A stretch of DNA of 64,000 nt from Mesorhizobium ciceri biovar biserrulae WSM1271 (GTDB lineage Bacteria; Pseudomonadota; Alphaproteobacteria; Rhizobiales; Rhizobiaceae): contig NC_014923.1 in the NCBI RefSeq assembly GCF_000185905.1, forward strand, positions 4,053,501 to 4,117,500, read 5' to 3'. The notes below the pieces were generated by a model. The model was given only the letters and a program-made list of their open reading frames with translations. It did no database searches and was not told the DNA's origin. This document shows positions 26,453 to 34,551 of this stretch, in pieces; positions within the stretch are counted from its first letter, which is position 1, and each line of letters starts with the position of its first letter. The position numbers and the translations under genes were made by a program.

Positions 26453-26699
26453 AGGCTGGCGCTCTCTCCAATTGCGGCAATACCAGCCGGGTAGCGAGCA
26501 ACGCTTCGCTCACCCCGGTGGAGACTGGTCAAGCCGGTCTCCGCCGTTCGTGGTATAATGCCGGTCCCCAAATAGTCGCTTTCTTGAGACGACTTAATTG
26601 CTCTTGTCTTCTGGGTATCTCCTAACAGGGCAGGCGATCAAACGCGAATTCTGCCCATGTCGATTGACAAAAACTCAACTGACAATTCATGATCGGCCA
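26453..26699. promoter_or_regulatory. Divergent promoter region between the peptide operon and its LysR-type gene
   Basis: 247 bases lie between the aminopeptidase start (26452, minus) and the regulator start (26700, plus). The regulator-proximal part (about 26575-26700) is clearly richer in A and T than its surroundings. LysR proteins usually bind such shared regions at T-N11-A sites. I could not pick a single convincing operator or -35/-10 pair by eye. Confidence 0.45.
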
Positions 26700-27602
26700 A
26701 TGGCCCTTCCCTCACTCAATGGCATGCGCGCTTTCGAGGCCGCCGCTCGCCTCGGCAGCGTCAAGGACGCGGCGGAAGAACTGCATCTGACACCCTCGGC
26801 TGTCAGCCGGCACATCCGCGCGCTTGAACGAAATCTTGGCCAGGACCTGTTCGAACGCGGTTTTCGCCAGATAACGCCAACCATAAGGGGCTCCTACTAT
26901 GCGCGCAGCCTCTCGGAGGCGTTCGAAGCGATCTGGCGCGCCACCGACGACGTCAGCCTCTCCGAGGGGTCGCGCCACGGCAAGACCCAACGTGTTCGGG
27001 TCTTGTGCGTGCCCACCGTTCTGAACCTTTGGCTGGCGGACCGGTTGCCGAACTTTCGCCGGTTGCATCCGTCGGTGGATCTGGAGATCTCCACTTCAGG
27101 CAAGCGCGCCAACTTCGATTTGGCCATTGTCGACGAGTTCGTCTACAAGGCCGGCCCGGCTCTGACGCTGCTGATCCCGCTGCTTTTGACGCCGGTCTGT
27201 GCGCCTTCGCTTCTGGAGGGGCCTGTGCCGCTGCGATCGCCGGCCGATCTGGTCAATCATCATCTGATCCATGAATGCGAAACCATGAGATGGAAGCGTT
27301 GGCTGGAGCAGGAAGGCGTTCTGGAAACGACGCCAAAATCCAGCACAACACTGGATGATTGCACCTTGATCATGCGCGAAGCGATCAATGGCGCCGGAAT
27401 AGCGCTTGCGGACACGATGATGGCGCAAGATTTTCTGCAGCAAGGCAAGCTGGTCGCGCCGTTCCGTGCCCGCCACACCTATCCGGCCGGCATTTACCTG
27501 CATCAGCGTCGCAGCATCGGCAACAAGCCAGGCACCGGTCTGTTTCAGGATTGGCTGCTCGCCGAAGTCGCGGATCACAAGCAGGTGATGGCAATCGCTT
27601 AG
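26700..27602 (+). CDS. LysR family transcriptional regulator (GcvA-like)
   Basis: A 300-residue regulator with the N-terminal winged helix LNGMRAFEAAARLGSVKDAA and LHLTPSAVSRHIRALE, followed by FERGFRQITPT, and a substrate-binding domain. The layout matches the GcvA/AmpR-like branch. Start ATG 26700 gives the usual N-terminus; an in-frame start 34 codons upstream would add an unrelated tail. Divergent from the aminopeptidase/peptide-transport operon, so it is the likely regulator of that operon. Confidence 0.92.
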   Translation: MALPSLNGMRAFEAAARLGSVKDAAEELHLTPSAVSRHIRALERNLGQDLFERGFRQITPTIRGSYYARSLSEAFEAIWRATDDVSLSEGSRHGKTQRVRVLCVPTVLNLWLADRLPNFRRLHPSVDLEISTSGKRANFDLAIVDEFVYKAGPALTLLIPLLLTPVCAPSLLEGPVPLRSPADLVNHHLIHECETMRWKRWLEQEGVLETTPKSSTTLDDCTLIMREAINGAGIALADTMMAQDFLQQGKLVAPFRARHTYPAGIYLHQRRSIGNKPGTGLFQDWLLAEVADHKQVMAIA

Positions 27603-27747
27603 ATGCCCCCCAACCGAAGATGTCGGGAGCCACCGCTTCAGATTGGAATCCCCGCGTCGAACCTCGACTCATCCGTGGTTCAGCGATGACCCACCATCGC
27701 CGTGCATCGATAATCGCAGTTCTCATTGAATATCTTTAAGGCCAAAG

Positions 27748-27842
27748 CCGGCAAATAGGTTGCTTGTCGGTTCCCCTGCGGCAGGCTTAACCTGCACGCG
27801 GCCAACGCGTGAGGGCGCGTGCTGCAAAAGGGGAACATTGCC
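27748..27842 (+). promoter_or_regulatory. Structured leader of the NCS1 transporter gene (candidate riboswitch or translational switch)
   Basis: Four helices can be drawn. CCGGCAA (27748-27754) pairs with TTGTCGG (27764-27770) with one G-U. GTTCCCC (27770-27776) pairs with GGGGAAC (27830-27836). Inside that closing stem are GCAGG/CCTGC (27781-27785 with 27791-27795) and CACGCG (27795-27800), which can pair with either of two CGCGTG copies (27806-27811 or 27816-27821). The 3' strand of the closing stem is the AAGGGGAA Shine-Dalgarno of the gene starting at 27843, so folding would hide the ribosome site. I do not recognise a known riboswitch class; no THI-box is present. Confidence 0.45.
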
Positions 27843-29300
27843 ATGACGATACAGGGTGCTTCACCTGATCTGTACAACGAGGATTTGGCTCCGGCCAAAG
27901 TTCGAAACTGGGGACCATTCTCGATCTTCAACGTCTGGACGTCGGACGTCCACAGCCTTTGGGGCTACTATCTTGCCGCCAGTCTGTTCCTGTTCTGCGG
28001 CGGCTTCGTCAATTTCATCATCGCCATAGGCATCGGCTCGCTGATCATCTACGCGCTGATGAACATGGTCGGCTATGCCGGCGTGAAGACGGGCGTGCCC
28101 TACCCCGTGCTTGCCCGCGCCTCTTTCGGCATCTGGGGCGCCAACATACCGGCGCTGGTGCGCGCCATCGTTGCCTGCTTCTGGTACGGCGCGCAGACTG
28201 CCGCCGCCTCGGGCGCGATCGTGGCGCTGCTGATCCGCACGCAATGGTTCGCCGATTTCAACGCCAGCACGCACTTCCTCGGTCATACCGGCCTGGAGGT
28301 GATCTGCTTCGTGGTCATCTGGGGGCTGCAATTGCCGATCATCCAGAACGGCATGGAAACGGTCCGCCGATTCCAGGACTGGGCCGGCCCCGCTGTCTGG
28401 GTGATGATGCTGATCCTGGCGATCTATCTCTGTGTCAAATCCGGACGATTTGCCTTCACCAGCGACATCCCCATGGACGTGCTGCTGGACAAGACCAAGG
28501 ATGCGGGCGTGCCCGGCACGCCTGGCTCCTGGACCTCGCTGTTTGCGGTGGCCGCGATCTGGGTCACCTATTTCTCGGCGCTCTATCTCAATTTCTGCGA
28601 TTTCGCCCGTTACGCGCCTGACAAGGCATCGCTGCGCAAGGGCAACATCTGGGGCCTGCCGATCAACCTGATCCTGTTTTCGCTGGTGGCCGGCGTCACC
28701 ACCATTGCCGCCTTTGACGTCTATGGCGAGGTGCTGCTGCATCCCGACCAGATCTCGGCGAAATTCGACAGCTGGTTCCTGGCGGCGCTTGCTGCCCTGA
28801 CCTTTGCAGTTGCGACGCTTGGCATCAACGTGGTGGCGAACTTCGTCTCGCCGGCCTTCGACTTCTCCAATGTCTTTCCAAGGCAGATCGACTTCAAGAA
28901 GGGCGGCTATATCGCGGCCGTGATCGCCCTGCTGCTCTATCCCTTCGCCCCATGGGAAGGCAGTGCGGCTTCCTTCGTCAACATCATCGGCGCGACGATG
29001 GGGCCGATCTTCGGGGTGATGATGGTCGACTACTACCTGATCCGGAAGGGTGAGGTCGACGTCGAGGCGCTTTATCGCGAAGATGGCGAATTCCGCTTCC
29101 AGGGCGGCTGGCACGTCAACGCCTTCATCGCCGCCGGCATCGGCGCCATCTTCTCGTCGATCGTGCCCAACTTCACCAACTGGCTGCCGTCCTGGTGGGG
29201 TGTCTATGGCTGGTTCTTCGGCGTGGCGATCGCCGGCATCATCTACTACGTGCTGCGCACCGCCGCTTTGGGCGCCGGCGCCAGGACCGCGAAGGCCTGA
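27843..29300 (+). CDS. NCS1 family nucleobase/hydantoin-type permease
   Basis: A 485-residue, twelve-helix transporter of the cytosine/purine/uracil/thiamine/allantoin family. Family features are the N-terminal NEDLAPAKVRNWGPFSIFNVW, then MVGYAGVKTGVPYPVLARASFG and the helix 10-11 region MGPIFGVMMVDYYLIRKGEV. ATG 27843 follows AAAGGGGAAC; a longer start at 27819 lies inside the leader structure. Substrate is open (hydantoin, allantoin, nucleobase or thiamine precursor). No catabolic gene is next to it. Confidence 0.92.
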   Translation: MTIQGASPDLYNEDLAPAKVRNWGPFSIFNVWTSDVHSLWGYYLAASLFLFCGGFVNFIIAIGIGSLIIYALMNMVGYAGVKTGVPYPVLARASFGIWGANIPALVRAIVACFWYGAQTAAASGAIVALLIRTQWFADFNASTHFLGHTGLEVICFVVIWGLQLPIIQNGMETVRRFQDWAGPAVWVMMLILAIYLCVKSGRFAFTSDIPMDVLLDKTKDAGVPGTPGSWTSLFAVAAIWVTYFSALYLNFCDFARYAPDKASLRKGNIWGLPINLILFSLVAGVTTIAAFDVYGEVLLHPDQISAKFDSWFLAALAALTFAVATLGINVVANFVSPAFDFSNVFPRQIDFKKGGYIAAVIALLLYPFAPWEGSAASFVNIIGATMGPIFGVMMVDYYLIRKGEVDVEALYREDGEFRFQGGWHVNAFIAAGIGAIFSSIVPNFTNWLPSWWGVYGWFFGVAIAGIIYYVLRTAALGAGARTAKA

Positions 29301-29309
29301 CAAGGTGAA

Positions 29310-29337
29310 TTTTGGGGCGGCGAGAGCCGCCCCAAAA
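29310..29337. terminator. Perfect hairpin between convergent genes
   Basis: TTTTGGGGCGGC (29310-29321) pairs perfectly over 12 bases with GCCGCCCCAAAA (29326-29337) around a GAGA loop. It sits 10 bases after the NCS1 transporter stop and ends 1 base before the convergent DUF1697 stop. The 3' side is AAAA rather than a T-run on both strands, so it is not a textbook rho-independent terminator, but its position and stability suggest 3'-end formation or protection for both transcripts. Confidence 0.6.
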
Positions 29338-29338
29338 C

Positions 29339-29875
29339 CTACCCGAGCATCTCGGCCAATCTGCGCACCGTGTTCCAGTTGCGCGACGTGCCCGTGCCCA
29401 TGCGCTTGTGATTCATCGCCGCAAGCAGCCGCGAGCTTGGCCTCTCGCGCGAAAAGACGACCCAGATGTCGCCGCCGACCGAAGTCACTTTTTCATCCTC
29501 GCCGGCATAGGCCTGGAGCCCCGTCACGGCCTCCACGGGCGCAGGCTTGCGCATCACCCGTACGGCCACCTGATCGCCTGCTTTGGCCGAATCGGCCGGG
29601 AACGGATTGCCGGCGGCAAGCTTCAGCCAGTCCTTGGCACCACGCACGATGATGTCGACATGGCGGCCGAAGGTTTTTTCGAAGGCTGCCTCCAGCCGCT
29701 GTTCAAGGTCGGCAATATCAGTTGCCGGCGCCTCGAAGACCAGATTTCCGGTCGCCACCAGGGTGCGCGGGTTCTTCAGCCCGAGATCTTCCGCCATGGC
29801 CTTGAGATCGGCCATGACGACCCGGCGGCCCTCGCCCAGAATGATGCTGTAAAGCAGCGCGACATAGGTCTGCAT
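29339..29875 (-). CDS. DUF1697 domain protein
   Basis: A 178-residue protein of the DUF1697 family: MQTYVALLYSIILGEGRRVV at the start, MADLKAMAEDLGLKNPRTLV, VATGNLVFEA and the C-terminal RNWNTVRRLAEM. Function in bacteria is not established. Start ATG 29875 lies 12 bases after the pyrG stop; a longer frame overlapping pyrG is not credible. Probably cotranscribed with pyrG. Confidence 0.87.
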   Translation of the reverse strand: MQTYVALLYSIILGEGRRVVMADLKAMAEDLGLKNPRTLVATGNLVFEAPATDIADLEQRLEAAFEKTFGRHVDIIVRGAKDWLKLAAGNPFPADSAKAGDQVAVRVMRKPAPVEAVTGLQAYAGEDEKVTSVGGDIWVVFSRERPSSRLLAAMNHKRMGTGTSRNWNTVRRLAEMLG

Positions 29876-29886
29876 GGCCGACCGGC

Positions 29887-31515
29887 CTACACCAGCCGGC
29901 TCTGCTCCACCGCTGCCTCGATGAAACTGGCGAACAGCGGATGCGGGTCGAGCGGCCGGCTTTTCAGTTCCGGATGATACTGCACGCCGATGAACCAGGG
30001 ATGGTCCGGGTATTCGACCGTTTCCGGCAGCACGCCGTCGGGCGACATGCCGGCGAACACCAGGCCGCAATCCTCAAGCCGCTCCTTGTAGTCGACATTG
30101 ACCTCGTAGCGGTGGCGATGGCGCTCGGAAATCTGAGTGTCGCCGTAGATCTCGGCGATCTTGGAGCCCTTGGCGAGCTCGGCCTGATAGGCGCCGAGCC
30201 GCATCGTGCCGCCGAGATCGCCGGTTTCGCGGCGCTTCTCCAGCATGTTGCCTTTCAGCCATTCGGTCATCAGGCCGACGACCGGTTCCTCGGTCGGACC
30301 AAACTCGGTCGAAGACGCATGCTCGACGCCGGCCAGCGACCGCGCCGCCTCGATGCAGGCCATCTGCATGCCGAAGCAGATGCCGAAATACGGCACTTTT
30401 CGCTCACGCGCGAACTTCGCCGCCAGGATTTTGCCTTCCGAGCCGCGCTCCCCAAAGCCGCCGGGAACCAGGATGCCATGCACCTTTTCCAGCCACGGCG
30501 TCGGATCCTCCTTTTCGAAGATCTCCGATTCGATCCAGTCGAGCTTGACCTTGACGTGATTGGCCAGGCCGCCATGCGACAGCGCCTCGATCAGCGATTT
30601 GTAGGCGTCCTTGAGGCCGGTATATTTGCCGACAACGGCGATGGTCACCTCGCCTTCCGGATTGTGGATGCGGTTGGACACCGCCTGCCACGGCTCCATA
30701 CGCGGCTTCGGCGCCGGATCGATGCCGAAGGCGGCCAGGACTTCCGAATCGAGCCCTTCCTTGTGATAGGCCATCGGCACGTCGTAGATATGCGGCACGT
30801 CGAGCGCCTGGATCACGGCGCTTTCGCGCACATTGCAGAACAGCGACAGTTTTCTGCGCTCTTCCTTGGGGATAGCGCGGTCGGCGCGGACCAGCAGGAT
30901 GTCGGGCGCGATGCCGATGCCGCGCAGTTCCTTGACCGAATGCTGAGTCGGCTTGGTCTTCAGCTCACCGGCCGTCGGGATATAGGGCATCAGCGTCAGA
31001 TGCACGTAGACGGCATTGTTGCGCGGCAAGTCGTTGCCGAGCTGGCGTATAGCCTCCAGGAACGGCATCGCCTCGATATCGCCGACCGTGCCGCCGATCT
31101 CGCACAGCACGAAATCATAGTCGTCATTGCCGTTGAGGACGAAATTCTTGATCTCGTCGGTGACGTGGGGGATGACCTGCACGGTGGCGCCGAGATAGTC
31201 GCCGCGCCGCTCGCGCTCGATGATGTTCTTGTAGATGCGGCCGGTGGTGATGTTGTCCTGCTGGTTGGCGGAGCGGCCTGTGAAGCGCTCGTAATGGCCA
31301 AGATCAAGATCGGTTTCCGCACCATCGTCGGTGACGAAAACCTCGCCATGCTGGTACGGCGACATCGTCCCCGGATCGACATTGAGATAGGGATCGAGTT
31401 TTTTGATGCGTGCGCGATAGCCTCGCGCCTGCAGGAGAGCCCCAAGGGCCGCTGCGGCAATGCCTTTTCCAAGTGAGGAAACCACGCCGCCTGTGATGAA
31501 TACATATCGCGCCAT
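29887..31515 (-). CDS. pyrG: CTP synthase
   Basis: A 542-residue enzyme turning UTP into CTP with glutamine as nitrogen donor. The synthetase domain starts ARYVFITGGVVSSLGKGIAA, with DPYLNVDPGTMSPYQHGEVF next. The C-terminal glutamine amidotransferase has GICFGMQMA (nucleophile Cys about 380) and ends with GVQYHPELKSRPLDPHP. ATG 31515 gives the common MARY N-terminus; an ATG three codons upstream (31524) is possible. The upstream region holds two hairpins (31557-31580, 31611-31640). Confidence 0.97.
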   Translation of the reverse strand: MARYVFITGGVVSSLGKGIAAAALGALLQARGYRARIKKLDPYLNVDPGTMSPYQHGEVFVTDDGAETDLDLGHYERFTGRSANQQDNITTGRIYKNIIERERRGDYLGATVQVIPHVTDEIKNFVLNGNDDYDFVLCEIGGTVGDIEAMPFLEAIRQLGNDLPRNNAVYVHLTLMPYIPTAGELKTKPTQHSVKELRGIGIAPDILLVRADRAIPKEERRKLSLFCNVRESAVIQALDVPHIYDVPMAYHKEGLDSEVLAAFGIDPAPKPRMEPWQAVSNRIHNPEGEVTIAVVGKYTGLKDAYKSLIEALSHGGLANHVKVKLDWIESEIFEKEDPTPWLEKVHGILVPGGFGERGSEGKILAAKFARERKVPYFGICFGMQMACIEAARSLAGVEHASSTEFGPTEEPVVGLMTEWLKGNMLEKRRETGDLGGTMRLGAYQAELAKGSKIAEIYGDTQISERHRHRYEVNVDYKERLEDCGLVFAGMSPDGVLPETVEYPDHPWFIGVQYHPELKSRPLDPHPLFASFIEAAVEQSRLV

Positions 31516-31556
31516 GGGAGTCATCGCTTAACGCGGCCGGATTGATTCCGCCAGAG

Positions 31557-31580
31557 AAAAAACCACCGCGAAGGTTTTTT
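31557..31580 (-). terminator. Terminator-like hairpin in the pyrG leader
   Basis: On the minus strand AAAAAACC pairs with GGTTTTTT over 8 bases (31580-31573 with 31564-31557) around an 8-base loop, ending in a T-run. It lies 41 bases upstream of the pyrG start and 31 bases below the L,D-transpeptidase terminator. It could be a second terminator in tandem or an attenuator in the pyrG leader; the weak A-T stem makes it uncertain. Confidence 0.4.
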
Positions 31581-31610
31581 CCCAAGAAGGCGCTCGGATC
31601 GTGAACAGGG

Positions 31611-31640
31611 CAAAACAAAAGGGCCGGCTGAGCCGGCCCT
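31611..31640 (-). terminator. Rho-independent terminator of the L,D-transpeptidase gene
   Basis: GGGCCGGCT and AGCCGGCCC (31621-31629 and 31631-31639) form a GC-rich stem. On the minus strand it is followed by TTTTGTTTTG (31620-31611). It starts 22 bases after the stop codon at 31662. This is the clearest intrinsic terminator in the window. Confidence 0.88.
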
Positions 31641-31661
31641 TTCGGCAGGATGACGAAAACG

Positions 31662-32789
31662 TCAGATGATGACGACCTTGGTGCCAACCCTGACGCGGCT
31701 GTAGAGGTCCATGACGTGCTCGTTGATCATGCGGAAGCAGCCATTAGAGGCGCTGGTTCCGATCGACTGCGGCGCGATGGTGCCGTGGATGCGCAGATGC
31801 GTGTCCTTCTTGCCGTCATAGAGATAGATGGCGCGGGCGCCGAGCGGATTCTGGCCACCGCCAGGCATGCCGTCCTTATACTGGCCGTAATGCTTCGGCT
31901 CGCGCTTCTGCATGTCCAGCGTCGGGATCCAGCGCGGCCATTCCTGCTTGTCACCGACCGCGACCGTGCCCTTGAACTGCAGGCCCTCGCGACCGACCGC
32001 AATGGCGTAGCGCCGCGCGGTGGAAGATGATTCGACGAGGTAAAGGCGCCGCGCGCTGGTGTCGATGACGATGGTGCCGGCATCGTAACCAGTGAATTCC
32101 ACGTCCTGCGGCACGAATTCCGGCTTCACCTTGAACTGCTTCTTGGCCTCCCTCTTGGCGAGAGCCTGATCGAGAGCCCGCGTCTCGGGAAGATAGCTTA
32201 TCGAGGAGCCGGACGACGTCCCGCCGAAAAGGCCGGCGAACAGGCCGCCGCCGCTCGGCTTCTTCTGGCCGATGACTTCGCTGCGCAGTTCGCCATTGTT
32301 GCCGGTCAGGGCGACGTTCATGGCCTCCGCCGGAAGCGGCTCGGCCGACTGGATCGGCGCTATCGGTTCGATAGGCTCGATGATCTTGGCAGCCTGCTTC
32401 TTGGCCGGCTTGGCATCGGCCACCTCGGTTGCCGGCGCGCTCTTGCCCTTCTTGGCAAGGAACGCCTGCCGTTCCGCGTCGGCCTTGGCCTTTGCCGCCT
32501 CGCGCATTGCCAGCTTCCTGGCTTCGAGCGCCTTGGCTTTGGCGGCTTCCTTGTCGGCAACGATCTTGGCCTCGATCTTCTTGATCTGGGCGAGGTCGTC
32601 GGGCGTCGGGTTTTTCTTCTTCTTGAGAAGCTTCAATTGCGACGCATCACTCTTGACGGCGACGTTGATGGCAGAAGTTGTTTCAGCCGAAGGCTGTGCG
32701 GCCATATTGGCCGGAACGCCTGCGAAAGCGGGGGAACTCACGCCGAGTGCGGCGCAAAGTCCCAGGAAAATGAAGCTGCGAAGCTGCAT
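31662..32789 (-). CDS. L,D-transpeptidase (YkuD domain)
   Basis: A 375-residue exported protein. Signal peptide residues 1-23 (ending SSPAFA). A Lys/Ala-rich, probably coiled region (about 50-135) follows, then a Gly/Ser linker (GGGLFAGLFGGTSSGSS) and a C-terminal YkuD domain with HGTIAPQSIGTSASNGCFRM (catalytic Cys 351). Such enzymes form 3-3 peptidoglycan cross-links or attach outer-membrane proteins, and they are numerous in polar-growing Hyphomicrobiales. The gene stands alone with its own terminator. Confidence 0.93.
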   Translation of the reverse strand: MQLRSFIFLGLCAALGVSSPAFAGVPANMAAQPSAETTSAINVAVKSDASQLKLLKKKKNPTPDDLAQIKKIEAKIVADKEAAKAKALEARKLAMREAAKAKADAERQAFLAKKGKSAPATEVADAKPAKKQAAKIIEPIEPIAPIQSAEPLPAEAMNVALTGNNGELRSEVIGQKKPSGGGLFAGLFGGTSSGSSISYLPETRALDQALAKREAKKQFKVKPEFVPQDVEFTGYDAGTIVIDTSARRLYLVESSSTARRYAIAVGREGLQFKGTVAVGDKQEWPRWIPTLDMQKREPKHYGQYKDGMPGGGQNPLGARAIYLYDGKKDTHLRIHGTIAPQSIGTSASNGCFRMINEHVMDLYSRVRVGTKVVII

Positions 32790-32997
32790 GGCGAAGATCC
32801 GATCGTTCTATGCTTGTTGCCACGGCGTCGCCCAGCGCCCCCAAGGGCGCCGGAAATGCCGCGTGCAATCTATAGTCGAATAAGCGCGGCCGCCTCAAGC
32901 GTGGGGCCATGCCTCACCCCGTCGAATCTTCGTGATCTCGCTGCATTTGCCGCGACTGTGTTCAAACGACCACAGATCGCGGTTCAGGCACCGAGGA

Positions 32998-33468
32998 CTA
33001 CTGGTTTGGAACCTGCGGGGTCGCCGGTGCGGCGGGAGCCGTGCCGTTGGTCGCCGGCGGCGTCGAGCCGGCGGCAGGCGCAGTGGCCGGGGCAGTCGCA
33101 GGAGCCGAAGCATCGTTGCCGGAAGGCGGCGTCGGCGTGGTGGTGCCCGCGGGCGCCGGAGTTGTGGTTCCAGGCAACTGGTTGAGCACGCCTTTGCCGG
33201 CGCCGTCCGAGGTCGCCGGCACGCGGTCCAGGATATCGATCGGCTTTTCGCCGTAGCGGGCGACGATCGACAGGGTCAAGGAGGTGGCGAAGAAGGCAGC
33301 CGCCAGGATCGCCGTCGCACGCGTCAGCGCATTGGCCGCACCACGCGCGGTCATGAAGCCGGACCCGCCACCGATGCCGAGGCCACCGCCTTCGGAACGC
33401 TGCAGCAGCACCACGCCGACAAGGGCGAGCACGACCATGAGATGGATGACGATCAGTACGGTTTCCAT
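32998..33468 (-). CDS. secG: Preprotein translocase subunit SecG
   Basis: A 156-residue membrane protein. Two helices (about 3-20 and 50-70) flank the SecG hallmark LLQRSEGGGLGIGGGSGFM. A long Ala/Pro/Thr-rich tail (about residues 85-156) extends the protein well beyond E. coli SecG, as commonly seen in rhizobia. SecG assists SecYEG in export. A 170-base gap to tpiA (upstream on the same strand) holds no recognisable gene or tRNA. Confidence 0.93.
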   Translation of the reverse strand: METVLIVIHLMVVLALVGVVLLQRSEGGGLGIGGGSGFMTARGAANALTRATAILAAAFFATSLTLSIVARYGEKPIDILDRVPATSDGAGKGVLNQLPGTTTPAPAGTTTPTPPSGNDASAPATAPATAPAAGSTPPATNGTAPAAPATPQVPNQ

Positions 33469-33638
33469 AGTTTATCCTGGCAAGGCCTTGCCCGGCCGCG
33501 GACACGACCGGTGAATTGGAGGCGGCTCAATACAATGCTTTGACGGCATTTCCAAGCCCGTGGCCGGAATATGGGAAGCAACCCGTCCTTTGCAACGATT
33601 TCGTGCACCGGAAGCCCTGTCCGGCAGGGAAAATGTCT

Positions 33639-34406
33639 TCAAGCAATATTGCGATAGGCCTCGGCGATGCCGAGAAAGTCCGCCGCTTTCAGGCTGGCGC
33701 CGCCAACCAGCGCGCCGTCGACATTCCTGACGCCGAGCAGTTCGACCGCGTTGGAGGGCTTGACCGAGCCGCCATAGAGAATGCGCACCTTCGCCGCGAC
33801 GCCGCCGAGCTTTTCCGACAGCTTTTCGCGGATATGTGCGTGTGCCGCAGCGACGTCGGCCGCCGTCGGCGTCAGGCCGGTGCCGATCGCCCATACCGGC
33901 TCATAGGCAATGATGGTGTTGGACGGGGTGGCGCTTGGCGGGACCGAGCCCTCGACCTGCCGCGACAGCACGTCCAGCGTGGCGCCCGCTTCACGCTGCT
34001 CATGCGTTTCGCCGACGCAAATGATGGCAACAAGCCCGGCACGCCATGCGGCGGATGCCTTGGCCTGGACAGTGGCGTCATCCTCGCCGCGTTGCTCGCG
34101 GCATTCGGAATGGCCGACGATGACATGGCTCGCACCGGCATCCCTGAGCATTTCCGCCGAGATGCAGCCGGTGTAGGCGCCGCTCTCCTTGGTGTGGCAA
34201 TCTTCGCCGCCGGCATGCACCGGCGTGCGCGACAGGATCTCGGCGGCGTGGGCAAGCAGGGTTGCGGGAACGCAAACCAGCGCTTCGGTCTCCGCGTCAA
34301 GCCCACTCATGAAGCCGTTGCCGATCATCCTGAGCTCGTTGAGGGAGGCGCTGGTGCCGTTCATTTTCCAGTTGCCGGCGACGAGCGGGCGAATTCCTGG
34401 CGTCAT
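33639..34406 (-). CDS. tpiA: Triosephosphate isomerase
   Basis: A 255-residue TIM-barrel enzyme interconverting dihydroxyacetone phosphate and glyceraldehyde 3-phosphate. Conserved parts are VAGNWKMNG (substrate Lys), VIVGHSECREQ (catalytic His) and IAYEPVWAIGTG (catalytic Glu and loop 6). ATG 34406 gives the standard N-terminus; 20 extra in-frame upstream residues would reach the divergent ppiD promoter. Divergent from ppiD. Confidence 0.97.
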   Translation of the reverse strand: MTPGIRPLVAGNWKMNGTSASLNELRMIGNGFMSGLDAETEALVCVPATLLAHAAEILSRTPVHAGGEDCHTKESGAYTGCISAEMLRDAGASHVIVGHSECREQRGEDDATVQAKASAAWRAGLVAIICVGETHEQREAGATLDVLSRQVEGSVPPSATPSNTIIAYEPVWAIGTGLTPTAADVAAAHAHIREKLSEKLGGVAAKVRILYGGSVKPSNAVELLGVRNVDGALVGGASLKAADFLGIAEAYRNIA

Positions 34407-34551
34407 GGGTTTGCTTCTCCGGATGATATCGGGGCTCTGGCCCTCACTACCAAAATCAGGCCACAAAGCAATCGACAGTGGGCCGGAAGGGCGCTATTGC
34501 GCTTGTTTCAGACTCGGCGCATGCGAAAATGCGCATAAATCGGAAGTAAAA

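Noticed and set aside
27603..27842. TPP riboswitch (THI-box) upstream of the NCS1 transporter, as for cytX
   Set aside because: The conserved CTGAGA and downstream GCG-AGGGA elements are missing; the structure seen is different.
29941..31476. 511-codon open frame opposite pyrG
   Set aside because: Exact antisense of a certain pyrG gene, with composition typical of a shadow frame.
33469..33638. tRNA gene between secG and tpiA
   Set aside because: No T-arm consensus (GGTTCRANYCC) or cloverleaf could be drawn in the gap.
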